64,000 nt of DNA from Nomascus leucogenys (GCF_006542625.1 NC_044391.1:7881001-7945000); one strand, 5' to 3'; counted from the first letter of the stretch, positions 48,543-59,656 are shown. Numbers and translations are program-made. Notes: generated by a model not told the origin, from the sequence alone.

Positions 48543-48549
48543 CCCGCCC
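48543..48549. promoter_or_regulatory. GC box
   Basis: CCCGCCC on the plus strand, an Sp1/KLF-type core. Confidence 0.45.
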
Positions 48550-48591
48550 GTTGCCAGGGTGAGGAAGCGGGGGGTGACACCAAGTCTCCCC

Positions 48592-48596
48592 ATTGG
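48592..48596 (-). promoter_or_regulatory. CCAAT box (NF-Y)
   Basis: ATTGG on the plus strand gives CCAAT reading toward TASP1, about 50-65 bases upstream of the inferred start, the usual NF-Y position. Confidence 0.6.
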
Positions 48597-48609
48597 TCAT
48601 TCGGGGTAC

Positions 48610-48623
48610 CACGTGGCCGGAAG
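48610..48623. promoter_or_regulatory. CACGTG E-box abutting a second ETS core
   Basis: A palindromic CACGTG (48,610-48,615) is followed one base later by CCGGAAG (48,617-48,623). The pair suggests USF/MYC-family and ETS binding side by side. Confidence 0.55.
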
Positions 48624-48723
48624 CAGCCTCACACAAGCGGCTCTGACTCCGCCCTCCGCTTCGGAGCGGCTCACCTGGCGTCAGAGGTGCAGCGCTAACT
48701 CCACCTGGGGCTTCGTTCTGAGC

Positions 48724-48734
48724 TGCGCATGCGC
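48724..48734. promoter_or_regulatory. NRF1 site
   Basis: TGCGCATGCGC is a full match to the palindromic NRF1 motif, about 190 bases upstream of the inferred start. Confidence 0.65.
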
Positions 48735-48753
48735 TATTGCCTATCTCTGCCCA

Positions 48754-48762
48754 CCCCGCCCC
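48754..48762. promoter_or_regulatory. Sp1 GC box at the island's upstream edge
   Basis: CCCCGCCCC on the plus strand. Confidence 0.5.
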
Positions 48763-48765
48763 TGA

Positions 48766-49290
48766 ATAAGCCCGCAGGATGTGATTGTATCTGAGTGGTT
48801 GATTGATTAATACTGTGATAAGAAATGAAATTAAACTGACCATCACTTATGTAGGTGTCGCTTAGGAGCTTACTTTCTTTCAATCCTTACAGCACTCTTA
48901 TACGGTAGGGAAAACTAAGGTTCTGTCTGCATTGCTTGTAGGAGTTGGGGCACGAGCCTTGCCCAGAGGGAAGGAGAGTGTAGGCGATCTTTTATCGGCT
49001 AGGATGTAATACCAAAACCCAGTCATGGGTTTTGATGACCCATGACTGATGGATTTCCCTTATACTTCAACCGAAACATCACGTCGAACTGAATGTAAAG
49101 GCAGAAATGAGAATCTAACTGGCTTCTTTAAGCCAGATATAGAGGAATTTACACTAATGCAAAAGATAACACTTTTCTTACCACATTTTTTTGTTTTTGG
49201 AAAATATTTATTCTTCATTAAAATGTGTTAATTATATTAACACATAATGCTTTATTATTGTTATTTTAAATAACTTTTTAACATTTCAGT
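48766..49290. other. Upstream flank of TASP1
   Basis: Unique-looking. Contains the inverted repeat at 49,020-49,048. Confidence 0.6.
49020..49048. repeat. Perfect inverted repeat, 11-base arms, 7-base loop
   Basis: cagtcatgggt, loop tttgatg, then acccatgactg. Confidence 0.9.
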
Positions 49291-49597
49291 TTTTTTTTTT
49301 TTTTTTTTTTTTGGAGATGGAGTTTCACTCTGTCAACCAGGCTGGAGTGCAATGGCACGATCTCGGCTCGCTGCAACCTCTGCCTCCCAGGCTCAAGCAA
49401 TTCTCCTGCCTCAGACTCCTGAGTAGCTGGGATTACAGGGGCCCGCTACACACCCGACTAATTTTTTGTATTTTTAGTAGAGACGGGTTTCCACCATGTT
49501 GGCCATGCTGGTCTGGAACTCCTGACCTCAGGTGATCCGACTGCCTTGGCCTCTCAAAGTTCTGGGATTACTGGCGTGAGCCACTGCACCCAGCCAC
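49291..49597 (-). mobile_element. AluS
   Basis: Reverse Alu with 22 T. Target duplication acatttcag on both sides. Confidence 0.94.
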
Positions 49598-49819
49598 ATT
49601 TCAGCTTTGTATTCAATTTTTAATATAGTAAACATTAATAGATGCAACCCACAGAAACAAAAGCTTTGGAGTGTTCTCTACTATTTTGAGGAGTATAAAG
49701 GTATGCTGAAACCACAAAGTTCGAGAACCACTGATACCATTATCATAAATATAACCTACGTGGTTTTATTATGTAACTTGGGGCTTTTTTTCTTTCTCTT
49801 CTACCACTGGCTTCTTAGG

Positions 49820-50285
49820 GAGGGGCAAGGGGAAGAAGTTTATTACATAGCAAGAATAACAGTTTATTACATAGCAATAGTAACTGAAACCAATTTTGTT
49901 ACCTAGAAGTAGGATGGATATTATAACAAAACATAACATAATAACATCATAAAAGTAAAACGTGTGGCATTGGCTTTGGAACTAGGTAATGCAGCAAGAG
50001 CAGGAAGGGAACCAAAGTATTAACAAGAGTCTAAAAGGACTTGAGGAAGCTGCCAATGAGGGCTTAAAGGGAGCTAAGGAAGATGTTATTGGAAGCTGGA
50101 GAAAATGGGGCCCTTGTTATATAGCGCCAGAAAGTTTGGCCCAGGCATTAGGGAGCAGACACAAACCATCCCCATTGTGCCCTTTCTGAATTCCTCACCT
50201 GCAGAATCCATCAGCATAATAAAATAGTTGTTCTTTTGCACCTTTAAAGTGGATTTTTACACAGCAATATTAACTGGAACCAGCA
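49820..50285 (+). mobile_element. Degraded MaLR element: LTR end, internal region and LTR end
   Basis: ttattacatagcaatagtaa looks like an LTR 3' end. It is followed by internal sequence (ggcattggctttggaactag, gaagatgttattggaagctg) and a second LTR 3' end (agcataataaaatagttg, ttacacagcaatattaactg). This is the MLT1/MST arrangement, heavily decayed. Confidence 0.68.
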
Positions 50286-50511
50286 GGAATAAAAGAAAGA
50301 TGTTAAAGTTTTAAAAAGACATAGACATGCTCCCTTCCATTTCTTAGGCAACATTCTTCCCGGAATTTAACTACATTATAATAATCATCTCCCAGTGCTG
50401 CTCTGTACACTTTTGTCTTGGGTATCACACCCAGATGCCACACAGGCCATCCTCTGGCAGGTGACTACTGCTCAAGTAAAAGCAACAAAATTCTTCGGAC
50501 CCTTTTTTTAA

Positions 50512-50803
50512 TTATTGTTATTGAGACAGTCTCACTCTGCTGCCCAGGCTAGAATGCAGTGGTGCAATCTCAGCTCACTGCAACCTCTGCCTCCCCGGTT
50601 CAAGTGATTCTCCTGCCTCAGCCTCCCCAGTGGCTGGGATTACAGGTGCCCGTGACCACGCCCGGCTAATTTTTGTCTTTTTAGTAAAGATGGGGTTTTG
50701 TCATGCTGGCCAGGCTGGTCTCGAGCTCCTGACCTTAGGTAATCCACCCATCTCGGCCTCCCAAAGTGCTGGGATTCCAGGCATGAGCCACCGCGCCCGG
50801 CCC
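50512..50803 (-). mobile_element. AluS
   Basis: Reverse Alu with a decayed T-rich head. Confidence 0.93.
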
Positions 50804-52439
50804 AGACCCAAGTTTTAACATTTTTAACCTGCATTAGGTACAGTAAAAATGAGATCCTTTGAAATATTAATAATGAACAGTTGTAATATCTATTTGATTC
50901 ACCCAACCTGTTAAATATGAAAGGAAAGTCTATACTAGTAAATCTCCTTCAGAAAAAATCTGGTTGCCCCCCTCTTCCTGTTCCCACCTCTCCCAAACCC
51001 GGAAGAGCAGCAAGCTGAGGAATTACTTCCTTTATCTCAAATAATCATGTCTGCTGCATCTTGATCTTTGTACTCTAAGTAAGCCCCCTCTGTCCTAGTT
51101 CGCTGGGGGTCTCCCTTTGTTTTGTATTCCTGGAAAACACTGTTGCTTTAACACGTGTGTCAGAAATGTAGCATAACAATAGTGATAGTTTTCAATTGTT
51201 GTGCGACAAGTTAACACCAATTCACCTGCTTAAGACAACACAAATGTAATATTTCTGTTTCTGTGGATCAGGTGTCCAGGTCTCTGCTCAGATCTCAAAG
51301 GCTGAAATCAAAGTGTCAGTCAGAGTTGCCATCTCATCAGATGCCCAGAGCGATTCTCCAACCTCATTCAGGTGATTGGCAGAATTCAAATCCTTGCAGC
51401 TGTAGAGCTGGCCGCTTTTGTCTTCTTCAAGGTCAGAAGGAGCAGTCCTCTCTGACTTTTCCACCTTGAAAGGACTCAACTGATTAGGTCAGGTCCCCCA
51501 GGATAATCTCTCCTTTGATGAACACAGAGTCAGTGATTAGTCGTCAAGTTTCAGGAGGGATGGCCATCATATTCTCAGCTTCCATCCACACTCCAGGGGA
51601 GAGGATCATACCAGGGTCTGTGCACCAGGGGTAGAAATCTTGCAGGCCATCTTAGAATTTTGCCTACCACGTGGAAAAAAGAAAGTTTCAATTATAGACG
51701 GACTGCAACAACCCTTCAAGCAGTCCTATGGTAGACAGCAGTTGTTTCGCCTGCCCGGCATGAATTCCTTCTTATTTCTTCTAACAGCACCCCACTTCAC
51801 TTCCAGTGACTGCCCTTCACCACTTGTACCCAGCGTAAGTGGGACTGTCCATCAGGATGCTCCATGGGATGATCAATTGACCCATGCTAAGCTAAAGCTG
51901 CTTCTTGCCTGGAATTTGAAAATTGACAGCAATAATGCAAAGAGTAAAAGCAGTTGTTATTCAACCAAGGTTACAGAGTTCCCTGTTACTGCTCCAGAGC
52001 TTGTATTTTTCCAAAACCTGCTTCCTTAGTTTTTCTTTCAATTGTCTTAGGTACTCCCTATCCTTCCAACAAATTCCTTTCTTCTTCTTTAATTTATAAA
52101 ATTTTGAGCAAGACAAATAATCCAGAGATTACTTGACTCCCATGTCAAGCCCTGATGACAACACATTGTCTTCGGAGCCCTGACAAAGACTGGTAAGATG
52201 AAAGGTGGCCTACCTGCCATCTCTGGTTTCATCCTTGTTGTCTGTCAATTATCTGGCCAGCTATGTTATCATTCCCCATTCATAGGGCAATATAAATGTT
52301 CTTCCTGCACAACAAACTGTCTGACCAGTTTGTGATTTAACACCTTTCTCTGCAACCTCTTAGCTTTTTTATTGTAACATGTAAAGAGTGTCCCCCCATT
52401 CTCATAAGCTTGTTATAAACATTAAATACAATTTGCTGA
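50804..52439. other. Intergenic, unassigned; probable old interspersed repeat at 51,150-51,680
   Basis: gctgaaatcaaagtgtcagt, the aaaggactcaactgattagg stretch and cttagaattttgcctaccac recall a common mammalian LTR-like repeat family that I cannot name. Plus-strand frames here (for example 51,640-52,029) have no coding support. Confidence 0.45.
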
Positions 52440-52655
52440 ACCAGAACCAGTGTCAGCTTCTCAATCACTTTTTCCTAACCACCTTGTTTTAAATTGCAAT
52501 CACACTCCCCTGCCTGTTCTTCCTGTTTTATCTCTATCAGTAGCACACACCCCAACTAATCCTCTAAAATTTTCCCCATTCTTTTAGTTTATTAATCATC
52601 TCTCCTGTAAAGTCAGTTCCATAAAGATGGGGCTATCTTTATTTATTTATTTATT
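52440..52655 (+). mobile_element. L2 3' fragment
   Basis: ttaaattgcaatcacactcc, ctgttttatctctatcagta and aagatggggctatctttat follow the L2 3' end. Confidence 0.6.
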
Positions 52656-52810
52656 TTTTTTTGAGACAGTGTCTTGTTGTAGCACCCAGGCTGGAGTGTA
52701 GCGATGCTACCATGGCTCACTGCAGCCTCAAACTCCTGGGATCAAGCCATCCTCCTGCCTAAGTCTCCCAAGTAGCTGGGACTACAGGTGTGAGCAATTG
52801 CACCCAGCTA
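52655..52810 (-). mobile_element. Alu monomer (FLAM-like)
   Basis: A single Alu arm with (TTTA)n tail, from gagacagtgtcttgttgtag to ttgcacccagc. Confidence 0.8.
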
Positions 52811-52829
52811 GAACAGAGATTTAAAAAGA

Positions 52830-53140
52830 AAAAAAAAACCATTTTATTGATGTTAAACATAAATACAGAAAAGTACAGCTTGATGATTCTTCATATAGTA
52901 AACACAGTGTGTAACCATTCCTCAGATCAAGTGAAAAAAATCATGACCTCGCCCCCGGGTAATCCTGACATCTAACATCACACATCCATTTTCTCTATAT
53001 TTAAACATTATCTGAATGGAATTTTACAGTGTGAAAATTCTTTTATGTGTATTAATGTCACACGTTGAGATTAGTCCACGTTGGATGTTTATTCTCCTTG
53101 CCATGTGGTATTTCACTGAGATAATTTATCCATTATATAG
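52830..53140 (-). mobile_element. Ancient L1 3' UTR (L1M)
   Basis: aaacataaatacagaaaagt and atggaattttacagtgtg match the reverse of an old L1M 3' UTR. It abuts a younger L1. Confidence 0.6.
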
Positions 53141-53144
53141 TGTT

Positions 53145-55283
53145 TTCTTTCCAAATTTTAGGTTCAGGGGTACACGTACAGGTTTGTTACATGGATAAAT
53201 TGTGTGCTGCAGGAGTTTGGTGTACAGATTATTTTGTCACTCAAGTAATAAGCATAGTACCTGATAGGTAGTTTTTTGATCCTCACTCTCCTCCCACTAT
53301 GTATCGTCAAGTAGGTCCAGGTGTCTATTGTTCCCTGCATTGTGTCCATGTGTACTCAGTGATTAGCTCCCACTTACAAACGAGAAACTGTGATGTTTGG
53401 TTTTCTCCTCCTGCATTAGTTTGCTTAGGATAATGGCCTCCAGCTTCATCCATGTTGCTGTAAAAGACATGATCTCATTCTCTTTTATGGCTGCTTGGTA
53501 TTCCATAGTGTATAAGTACCACATTTTCTTTATCCAGTCCATCGTTGATGGGCATCTAGGTTGACTGCATGTCTTTGCCATTGTGAATAGTGCTGCAATG
53601 AACATATGCATGTGTGTCTTTATGGTAGAACAATTTATATTCCTTTAGGCATATACCAGTAATGGGATTGCTGGGTTAAATGGTAGTTCTGTTTTAAGTT
53701 CTTTGAGAAATCTCCAGACTGCCTTCCACAGTGGCTGAACTAATTTACATTCCCACCAGCAGGGTATAGGCATTCCCTTTTCCCCACAACTTCGTCAGCA
53801 TCGATTGTCTTTTGACGTTTTAGTAACAGCCATTCTGACTGGTATGATGTGATATCTCATTGCGGTTTTGATTTGCATTCCTCTAATGATTAATGATGTT
53901 GAGCATTTTTTCATAAGCTTGTTGGATACATTTGTCTTCTTTTGAGAAGTGTTTGCTCATGTTCTTTACCCATTTTTTAATGGAATTTTTTTGTTTTGGC
54001 TTGTTAATTTGTTTAATTTCCTTACAGATTCTGGATTAGACCTATGTCAGATGCATAGTTTGCAAATATTTTCTCCCATTCTGTAGGTTGTCAGTTTACT
54101 CTGTTGATAGTTTATTTTGCTGTGCAGAGGCTCTTTAGCTTAATTAGGTCCCACTTATCTATTCTTGTTTTCGTTGCAATTGCTTTCAAAGTCTTCATCA
54201 TAAAATCTTTGCTAAAGCCTATGTCCAAAATCATATTTTCTAGGTTTTTCTCTAGGGTTTTTATAGTTTTGGGTTTTACATTTAAGTCTTTAATCCATCT
54301 TGAGTTGATTTTTGTATACGGTAAAAGGAAGTGGTCCAGTTTCAATCTTCTGCATATGGCTAAACAGTTATCCCAGCACCATTTATTGAATAGGGAGTCA
54401 TTTCTTCATTGCTTGTTTTTGCCAGCTTTGTTGAAGTTCAGATAGTTGCAGGTGTGAGGCATTATTTCTGGACTCTCTATTCTGTTTCATTGGTCTGTGT
54501 GTCTGTTTTGTACCAGTACCATACTGTTTTGATTACTGTAGGCTTGTAGTATACTTTCAAGTCAGGTAGTGTCGTGCTTTCAGCTTTGTTCTTTTTGCTT
54601 AGGATTGCTTTCACTATTTGGGTTATTTTGGAGTCTCATATGAATTTTAGAGTAGTTTTTTTCTAATTCCATGAAAAATGTAATGGTAGTTTGATAGGAG
54701 TAGCATCAGCATTAAATCTATAAATTGCCTTGGGCACTATGGCCGTTTTAACAATATTGATCCTTCCTATCCATAAGCATGGAATGTTTTGTTTGTGTTA
54801 TCTCTGATTTCTTTCAGCTGTGTTTTGTAATCCTCATTGTAGAGATCTTTCACCTCCCTGGTTAAGTGTATTCCTAGGTATTTCATTCTTTTGTGGCTAT
54901 TGTAAATGGGATTGCACTCTGCATTTGGCTCTCAGCTTGGACATTATTGGTATGTAGAAATGCTACTAATTTTTGTATGTTGATTTTATATCCTTAAACT
55001 TTGCTGGCCGTGGTTCACACCTGTAATCCCAGCACTTTGGGAGGCCAAGGCGGGTGGATCACTTGAGGTCAGGAGTTCAAGACCAGCCTGACTAAAATGG
55101 TGAAGCCCTGTCTCTACTAAAAAAAAAATACAAAATTAGTCAGGCGTGGTGGCACATGCCTGTAACCTCAGCTACTTGGAAGGCTGAGGCAGGAGAATTG
55201 CTTGAACCAGGGAGGTGGAGGTTGCACTGAGCCAAGATCGCGCCATTGCACTCCAGCCTGGACAATAAGAGCAAAACTCTCCC

Positions 55284-55315
<32 letters not shown>

Positions 55316-55636
55316 CAATAAAACAACAACAAAAAAAACTTTGCTGAAATGTTTTTTCATATCATATATAGAAGCTCTTGGGTCAAGACTGTGTGGTTTT
55401 CTAGGTACAGAATCATATCATCCGCAAAGAGAGATAGTGTGACTTCCTCTCTTTCTATTTAGATGTCCTTTATTTCTTTCTCTTGCCTGGTTGTTCTGGC
55501 TAGGACTTCTAGTCTAATACTATGTTGAATAGGAGTGGTGAGAGTGGGCATCTTTGTCTTGTTCTGGTTCTCAAGGGGAATGCTTCTAGCTTTTATCCAT
55601 TCAGTATGATGTTGGCTATGGGTTTGTCATAGATGT
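53145..55636 (-). mobile_element. L1 (L1PB/L1MA-like), 5'-truncated, with Alu insertion
   Basis: The reverse strand runs from the 3' UTR (tgtgcaggtttgttacat-type, here 53,176-53,200) through the ORF2 C-terminal part (WIKKMWYLYTMEYQAAIKENE at 53,480-53,560), the Cys-rich region and part of the reverse transcriptase up to about 55,636. Interrupted by frameshifts and an Alu. Confidence 0.9.
55005..55320 (+). mobile_element. AluS in L1
   Basis: Target duplication aaactttgctg on both sides. Confidence 0.93.
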
Positions 55637-55955
55637 CTCTTATTATTATTATTATCATTATTATTATTATTATTTTGAGATGGAGTCTCGCCCTGTTGCC
55701 CAGGCTGGAGTGCAGTGCGATCTTGGCTCACTGCAACCCCCACCTCCTCGGCTCAAGTGATTCTCCTGCCTCAGCCTCCCGAGTAGCTGGGATTACAGGA
55801 GCACACCACCATACCCAGCTAATTTTTGTATTTTAGTAGAGATGGGGTTTCACCATTTTGGCCAGGCTGGTCTTGAACTCCTGACCTCAAATGATCCTCC
55901 TGCCTTGGCCTCCCAAAGTTCTGGGATTACAGGCGTGAGCCACCACACCCAGCCA
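55637..55955 (-). mobile_element. AluS with (TTA)n tail
   Basis: The tail at 55,637-55,673 has become a TTA microsatellite with one interruption. It sits at the truncated 5' end of the L1. Confidence 0.93.
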
Positions 55956-56548
55956 AGACCACCTTTTGATGGGCAGAGTAGCACATGCCTGTAGGGAGGG
56001 AAGGAATTGATGGTGGCACTCTTGGAGACAAATTGCCACACTCAATAAGGGTTCAATGGTGGCATGCCCCCAACATCCCCTTTGGTTACTAAAGCAAGAA
56101 AAAAACTGAATTTATTAAAAGGTTGGGAGTAGCTCACAAAATCAAAAAGAAGACTCTCAGAAAAGATAGGAACTAAAGAAGTTCTAGCTAGCAAGTACTA
56201 ATGGACATGTTTTCGAGGTACAGCCACAAGATAAATCAACTTTATGTGTTTCTCGTACTTTTGTCTTCCTGCTCAAATTCCAAGCTAAAAACATTTTATC
56301 ACATAATTGAATCAGTGTTTGCACCTTGTCCAAGAGAGGACAAGATCCTTGAACTCATACTCCCTCTAAAACTGCATAAAATGGGAGAAGGAAATCAATA
56401 AACTATTTCCAAGATGAGAAACATGGAAGCCAGGCTGCAGAACAACAATGCTCATTGTCCAGGATGCTTTGGGTATAACTTTACCTAAAATAAGAGGACC
56501 AGCAAGGGTTTCTCCAACTCCATATATATCCTTTAAAAAAAAAAAACC
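55956..56548. other. Intergenic, unassigned
   Basis: Possibly an old LTR fragment; no confident match. Confidence 0.45.
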
Positions 56549-56868
56549 TGGGCTGAGCATGGTGGCTCACGCCTGTAATCCCAGCACTTTGGGAAGCCAA
56601 GGCAGGTGGATCACGAGGTCAGGAGATCGAGACCATCCTGGCTAACATGGATGCCTCTATTAAAAATAGAGGCTAACCCTGCCTCTATTAAAAATACAAA
56701 AAATTAGCTGAGCATAGTGGCACGCACCTATAGTCCTAGCTACTTGAGAGGCTGAGGCAGAAGAATCGCTTCAACCCAGGAGGTGGAGGTTGCAATGAGC
56801 CAAGATCGCACCACTGCATTCCAGCCCGAGTGACAGAGCAAGACCGTGTCAAAAAAAAGAAAAAAGAA
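56549..56868 (+). mobile_element. Alu with internal palindromic insertion
   Basis: Full Alu with about 26 extra bases at 56,651-56,676 that create gcctctatt-aaa-aatagaggc. Confidence 0.93.
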
Positions 56869-57138
56869 AAACTGCCTCTATGCTATGTTATCTATGTCTG
56901 TGAATTCAACAAAGTTTCACCAAACTTAAAAATATATTATTTGTTTGGAATTATTAATCATTGTTATTTTATATAGTTTAGAACTAACAACATTTCTCCA
57001 TCCTTTATGATCTTGGTGAAGAAGAGTATACCTGATAGTACTTGGGGAAAAAATGTATTTAGCTTCTATTTCACTGTTTCTCTTAAGTGTGAGGATAACA
57101 TTGAAGGGATGTAATTTGTATACTAAACTAACTTTTTA

Positions 57139-57254
57139 TTTTTTTAATGTATTTTATTTTTAGAGATGGTCTTAAACTCCTGGGCTCCAGTGATACTCTC
57201 ACCTTGGCCTCCCAAACTGCTGAAATTACAGGCATGAGCCACCACACCCAGCCC
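57139..57254 (-). mobile_element. Alu left monomer (FLAM-like)
   Basis: About 95 bases of Alu head with a T-rich tail. Target duplication taaactaactttt on both sides. Confidence 0.88.
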
Positions 57255-57283
57255 TAAACTAACTTTTGAAAAACATTTTATGA

Positions 57284-57580
57284 ATTTTTTTTTTTTTTTT
57301 TGAGACAGAGTCTCTCTCTGTCTCCCAGGTTGGAGTGCAGTGGCGTGATCTCGGCTCACTGCAACCTTCATCTGCCAGGTTCAAGCAATTCTGCCTCAGC
57401 CGCCTGAGTAGCTGGGATTACAGGCATGTGCCACCACACCTGGCTAATTTTCATATTTTTAGTAGAGATGGGGTTTTGCCATGTTAGCCAGTCTGGTCTC
57501 GAACTCCTGACCTCGGGTGATCCGCCCGCCTCAGCCTCCCAAGTGCTGGGATTACAGGCAGGAGCCACTGCACCCGGCCC
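57284..57580 (-). mobile_element. AluS
   Basis: Reverse Alu, 16-17 T, ending in cacccggccc. Confidence 0.93.
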
Positions 57581-57623
57581 ATTATGGAAAATTTTTTAAA
57601 TCTGTTAAAATAAGACAACAAGG

Positions 57624-57930
57624 GGGCGGGGGCGGTGGCTCACGCCTGTAATCCCAGCACTTTGGGAGGCTGATGTGGGTAGATCACCTGAGGTCAGGAG
57701 TTCAAGACCAGCCTGGCCAACCTGGTGAAACCCCGTCTCTGCTAAAAATACAAAAATTAGCTGGGCCTGTTGGTGGGTGCCTGTAATCCCAGCTACTTGG
57801 GAGACTGAGGCAGGAGAATCACTCGAACCCGGGAGGCGGAGGGTGCAGTGAGCCGAGATCACGCCATTGCACTCCAGCCTGGACATCAAGAGCGAAACTC
57901 CGTCTCAAAAAAAAATAAAAAATAAATAAC
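57624..57930 (+). mobile_element. AluS
   Basis: Full Alu preceded by a G-rich ggggcgggggcgg start. Forms an inverted pair with the previous Alu, 43 bases apart. Confidence 0.93.
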
Positions 57931-58659
57931 ACAACAACGAAGTTTACAGCATCGATTCACTCTTCCTTCCTTTCGAATGAAATCCCATGTTCCAGTCACC
58001 AATTAGTCTGTAGTTTATCTGAGTTTATTCTGGCTGCTCACACTTTGTTAGCAGATGCTTCTCGTGCCCAGATTGCAGCTACTTGGCTACCTCTAGTCTC
58101 AACCCTGGCAAGCAGCTCCAGCCTGCACCATCAGCTTCCCTGTCCTTCTGCTTTCTGTCCCAGAGCCAGCTCCAACGCCCAAGCATAACCTGGGGGCACA
58201 TGGAAGTGAGCGCCTACCAAGGGGGGTGTTCACCCTCAACCGAAGAGGGGATTTAAATGCTCCAGCCTTAAGCCTTTCAGGCCAATTCTGAGAGGCAAAC
58301 TGTAAACTTCTCGGAGTTCTTGTGATACTGAGTCTTGCAGCAAAGGATGAAGTGTCCTGACATTGGCTTTTCCTTCCTTTCTGCCTTACTCTTCATAGCC
58401 TCTCACTTTGCTGTCTGCAATCACCTGCCAAAAAACTCCCTGCACCTACACTCCTGTCTAGGGATTTGTATTCACGGGAACCCAAATTTAGACAGGCTCC
58501 TTTATCCAGTCATATCTTTTGGTTCCTGGCAACATCTAATATTGATTTATATAAAGCTCATTTTGCAGACATAACTCAAGATGTTTTTTCAAGAAGTTGG
58601 CTGATGTAATTAACTGCTGTAGAGAACAGCATTATGTAGGAGCAGCATTATTTTGCTCT
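57931..58659. other. Intergenic, probable old LTR-like repeat
   Basis: The end near 58,450-58,500 (actcctgtctagggatttg, cacgggaacccaaatttaga) resembles an LTR-type end. Family not named. Confidence 0.4.
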
Positions 58660-58913
58660 TCCTCTTTTTTGAGACAGAGTTTCGCTCTGTTGTCCAGGCT
58701 GGAGTGCAGTAGCACAATCTCAGCTCACTGCAACCTCCACCTCCCAGGTTCTAGTGATCCTCTTCCTTCAGCCTCCCAAGTAGCTGGGACTATCAGCGTG
58801 CACCACCATGCCCAGATAATTTTTGTAATTTTAGTAGAGCTGGGGTTTTGCCATGTTGGCCAGGCTGGTCTCAAACTCCTGACCTCAGGTGATCCGCCCT
58901 CCTTGGCCTCCCA
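58660..58913 (-). mobile_element. Alu, head-truncated
   Basis: Reverse Alu stopping at ccttggcctccca; the last about 35 bases are missing. Confidence 0.9.
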
Positions 58914-58973
58914 ATATTTTACCTTTCTACAGAAATTGAGTAGCACTCTTTTCAATATTCTTGCTTAGTTAAA

Positions 58974-59053
58974 AGGGAGGGAGGGAGGGAGGGAGTGAGG
59001 GAAAGAGAGAGGGAGGAAGGAAGGAAAGAAGAAAGGAAAGAGGAGAGGGAAAC
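58974..59053 (+). repeat. Purine-rich (GGGA)n/(GGAA)n tract with G-quadruplex motif
   Basis: Four GGGA units at 58,976-58,992 followed by GA-rich sequence. Confidence 0.92.
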
Positions 59054-59656
59054 GAATAAGCTCTTCTTTCTGACAGTTTTTACTACAGAATTTAAGTGTG
59101 CTTTTGAAGCTGAACACAAAAAAACTTCACCCACCCAATCTGAGTTCCGAGCTTTACCTCTAAATCTTGTACTAGAGCCATCTAACCCATGGGTACTCTT
59201 AGGATGTGTTAGCAAGTGAATTGGCTGTCAGCACTTTGAGACCTGGGAACACACCCAGGCCCCCAGGGAAGCTGGACCCAGAGGCCAGAGGACAGCACTA
59301 TTGTAGCCCAGTGTCTCTAATGGGAAACAGATGCTCCCAGCTGTCGCCTGCCATCAGCCTGCTCACTGAATGTTTTCAGCCCTGGCTCCTTCTGGACCAA
59401 TCCAGCTGTATAAACACATTTTATCCGCAAGCCTAGTTGTGGGGCCAGCCAACCTATCTGTCTTCTTTTCTATTAGGAGGGCCTGCCTGTGCTGAAACCA
59501 AGGTTTAACTCATTAGAATAACAATTAAACAAAGGTAGGATTTTTTTTTTTCATTTTTCTTTGTAAAGCTTCTATTTTCTTTTTGCTAACGGGTGATATT
59601 AGCTGATGGTTAATCTATTGAAAGTTAGGGGCAAAGGAAATCTGTTTGAAATGAGA
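59054..59656. other. Intergenic, no recognised feature
   Basis: No nameable repeat or exon. Confidence 0.6.

Larger units (their letters stand above)
1..48560 (-). other. TASP1: TASP1 gene, 5' portion (exons 1-4 and introns 1-3, start of intron 4)
   Basis: Three short segments on the minus strand, each bounded by AG and GT splice dinucleotides, join in one frame and encode a protein start I recognise as human taspase 1 (begins MTMEKGMSSGEG; later HAGAGYHSES and AIEKLQAGALATDAV). Phases agree: exon 2 has 145 coding bases, exon 3 has 68, exon 4 has 69. Taspase 1 is an Ntn-type threonine protease of the asparaginase-2 family; it cleaves nuclear proteins such as KMT2A/MLL and TFIIA. The family's autocleavage site and catalytic Thr are encoded further downstream and are not in this window. 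The 5' end near 48,560 is approximate because the start site is inferred from promoter layout. Identification is from recalled protein sequence and perfect splice logic. Confidence 0.95.
48503..48560 (-). other. TASP1: TASP1 exon 1, non-coding 5' leader (start site approximate)
   Basis: On the minus strand the leader ends AAGCGG followed by a consensus donor gtgagt (plus 48,497-48,502), so the exon's 3' edge at 48,503 is well supported. The 5' edge is an estimate: an ETS element ACTTCCGG (48,530-48,537) usually lies within a few tens of bases of the start site in CpG-island promoters, and an inverted CCAAT box lies at 48,592-48,596. No ATG occurs in the stretch 48,503-48,590. It splices to exon 2 across an intron of about 10 kb. 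Transcript start data would fix the 5' edge. Confidence 0.7.
48120..48765 (-). promoter_or_regulatory. TASP1: TASP1 CpG-island promoter
   Basis: A sharp change from AT-rich intron to GC- and CpG-rich sequence spans roughly 48,120-48,765 and covers exon 1. There is no TATA box near the inferred start. The elements seen are typical of housekeeping promoters: ETS, CCAAT, E-box, NRF1 and Sp1 sites, listed separately. Open frames on both strands inside the island are byproducts of high GC content. Confidence 0.88.

Noticed and set aside
48376..48765. 129-codon open frame on the plus strand in the CpG island
   Set aside because: GC-rich sequence produces long frames by chance. It lies over the TASP1 promoter on the opposite strand, with no splice or family evidence.
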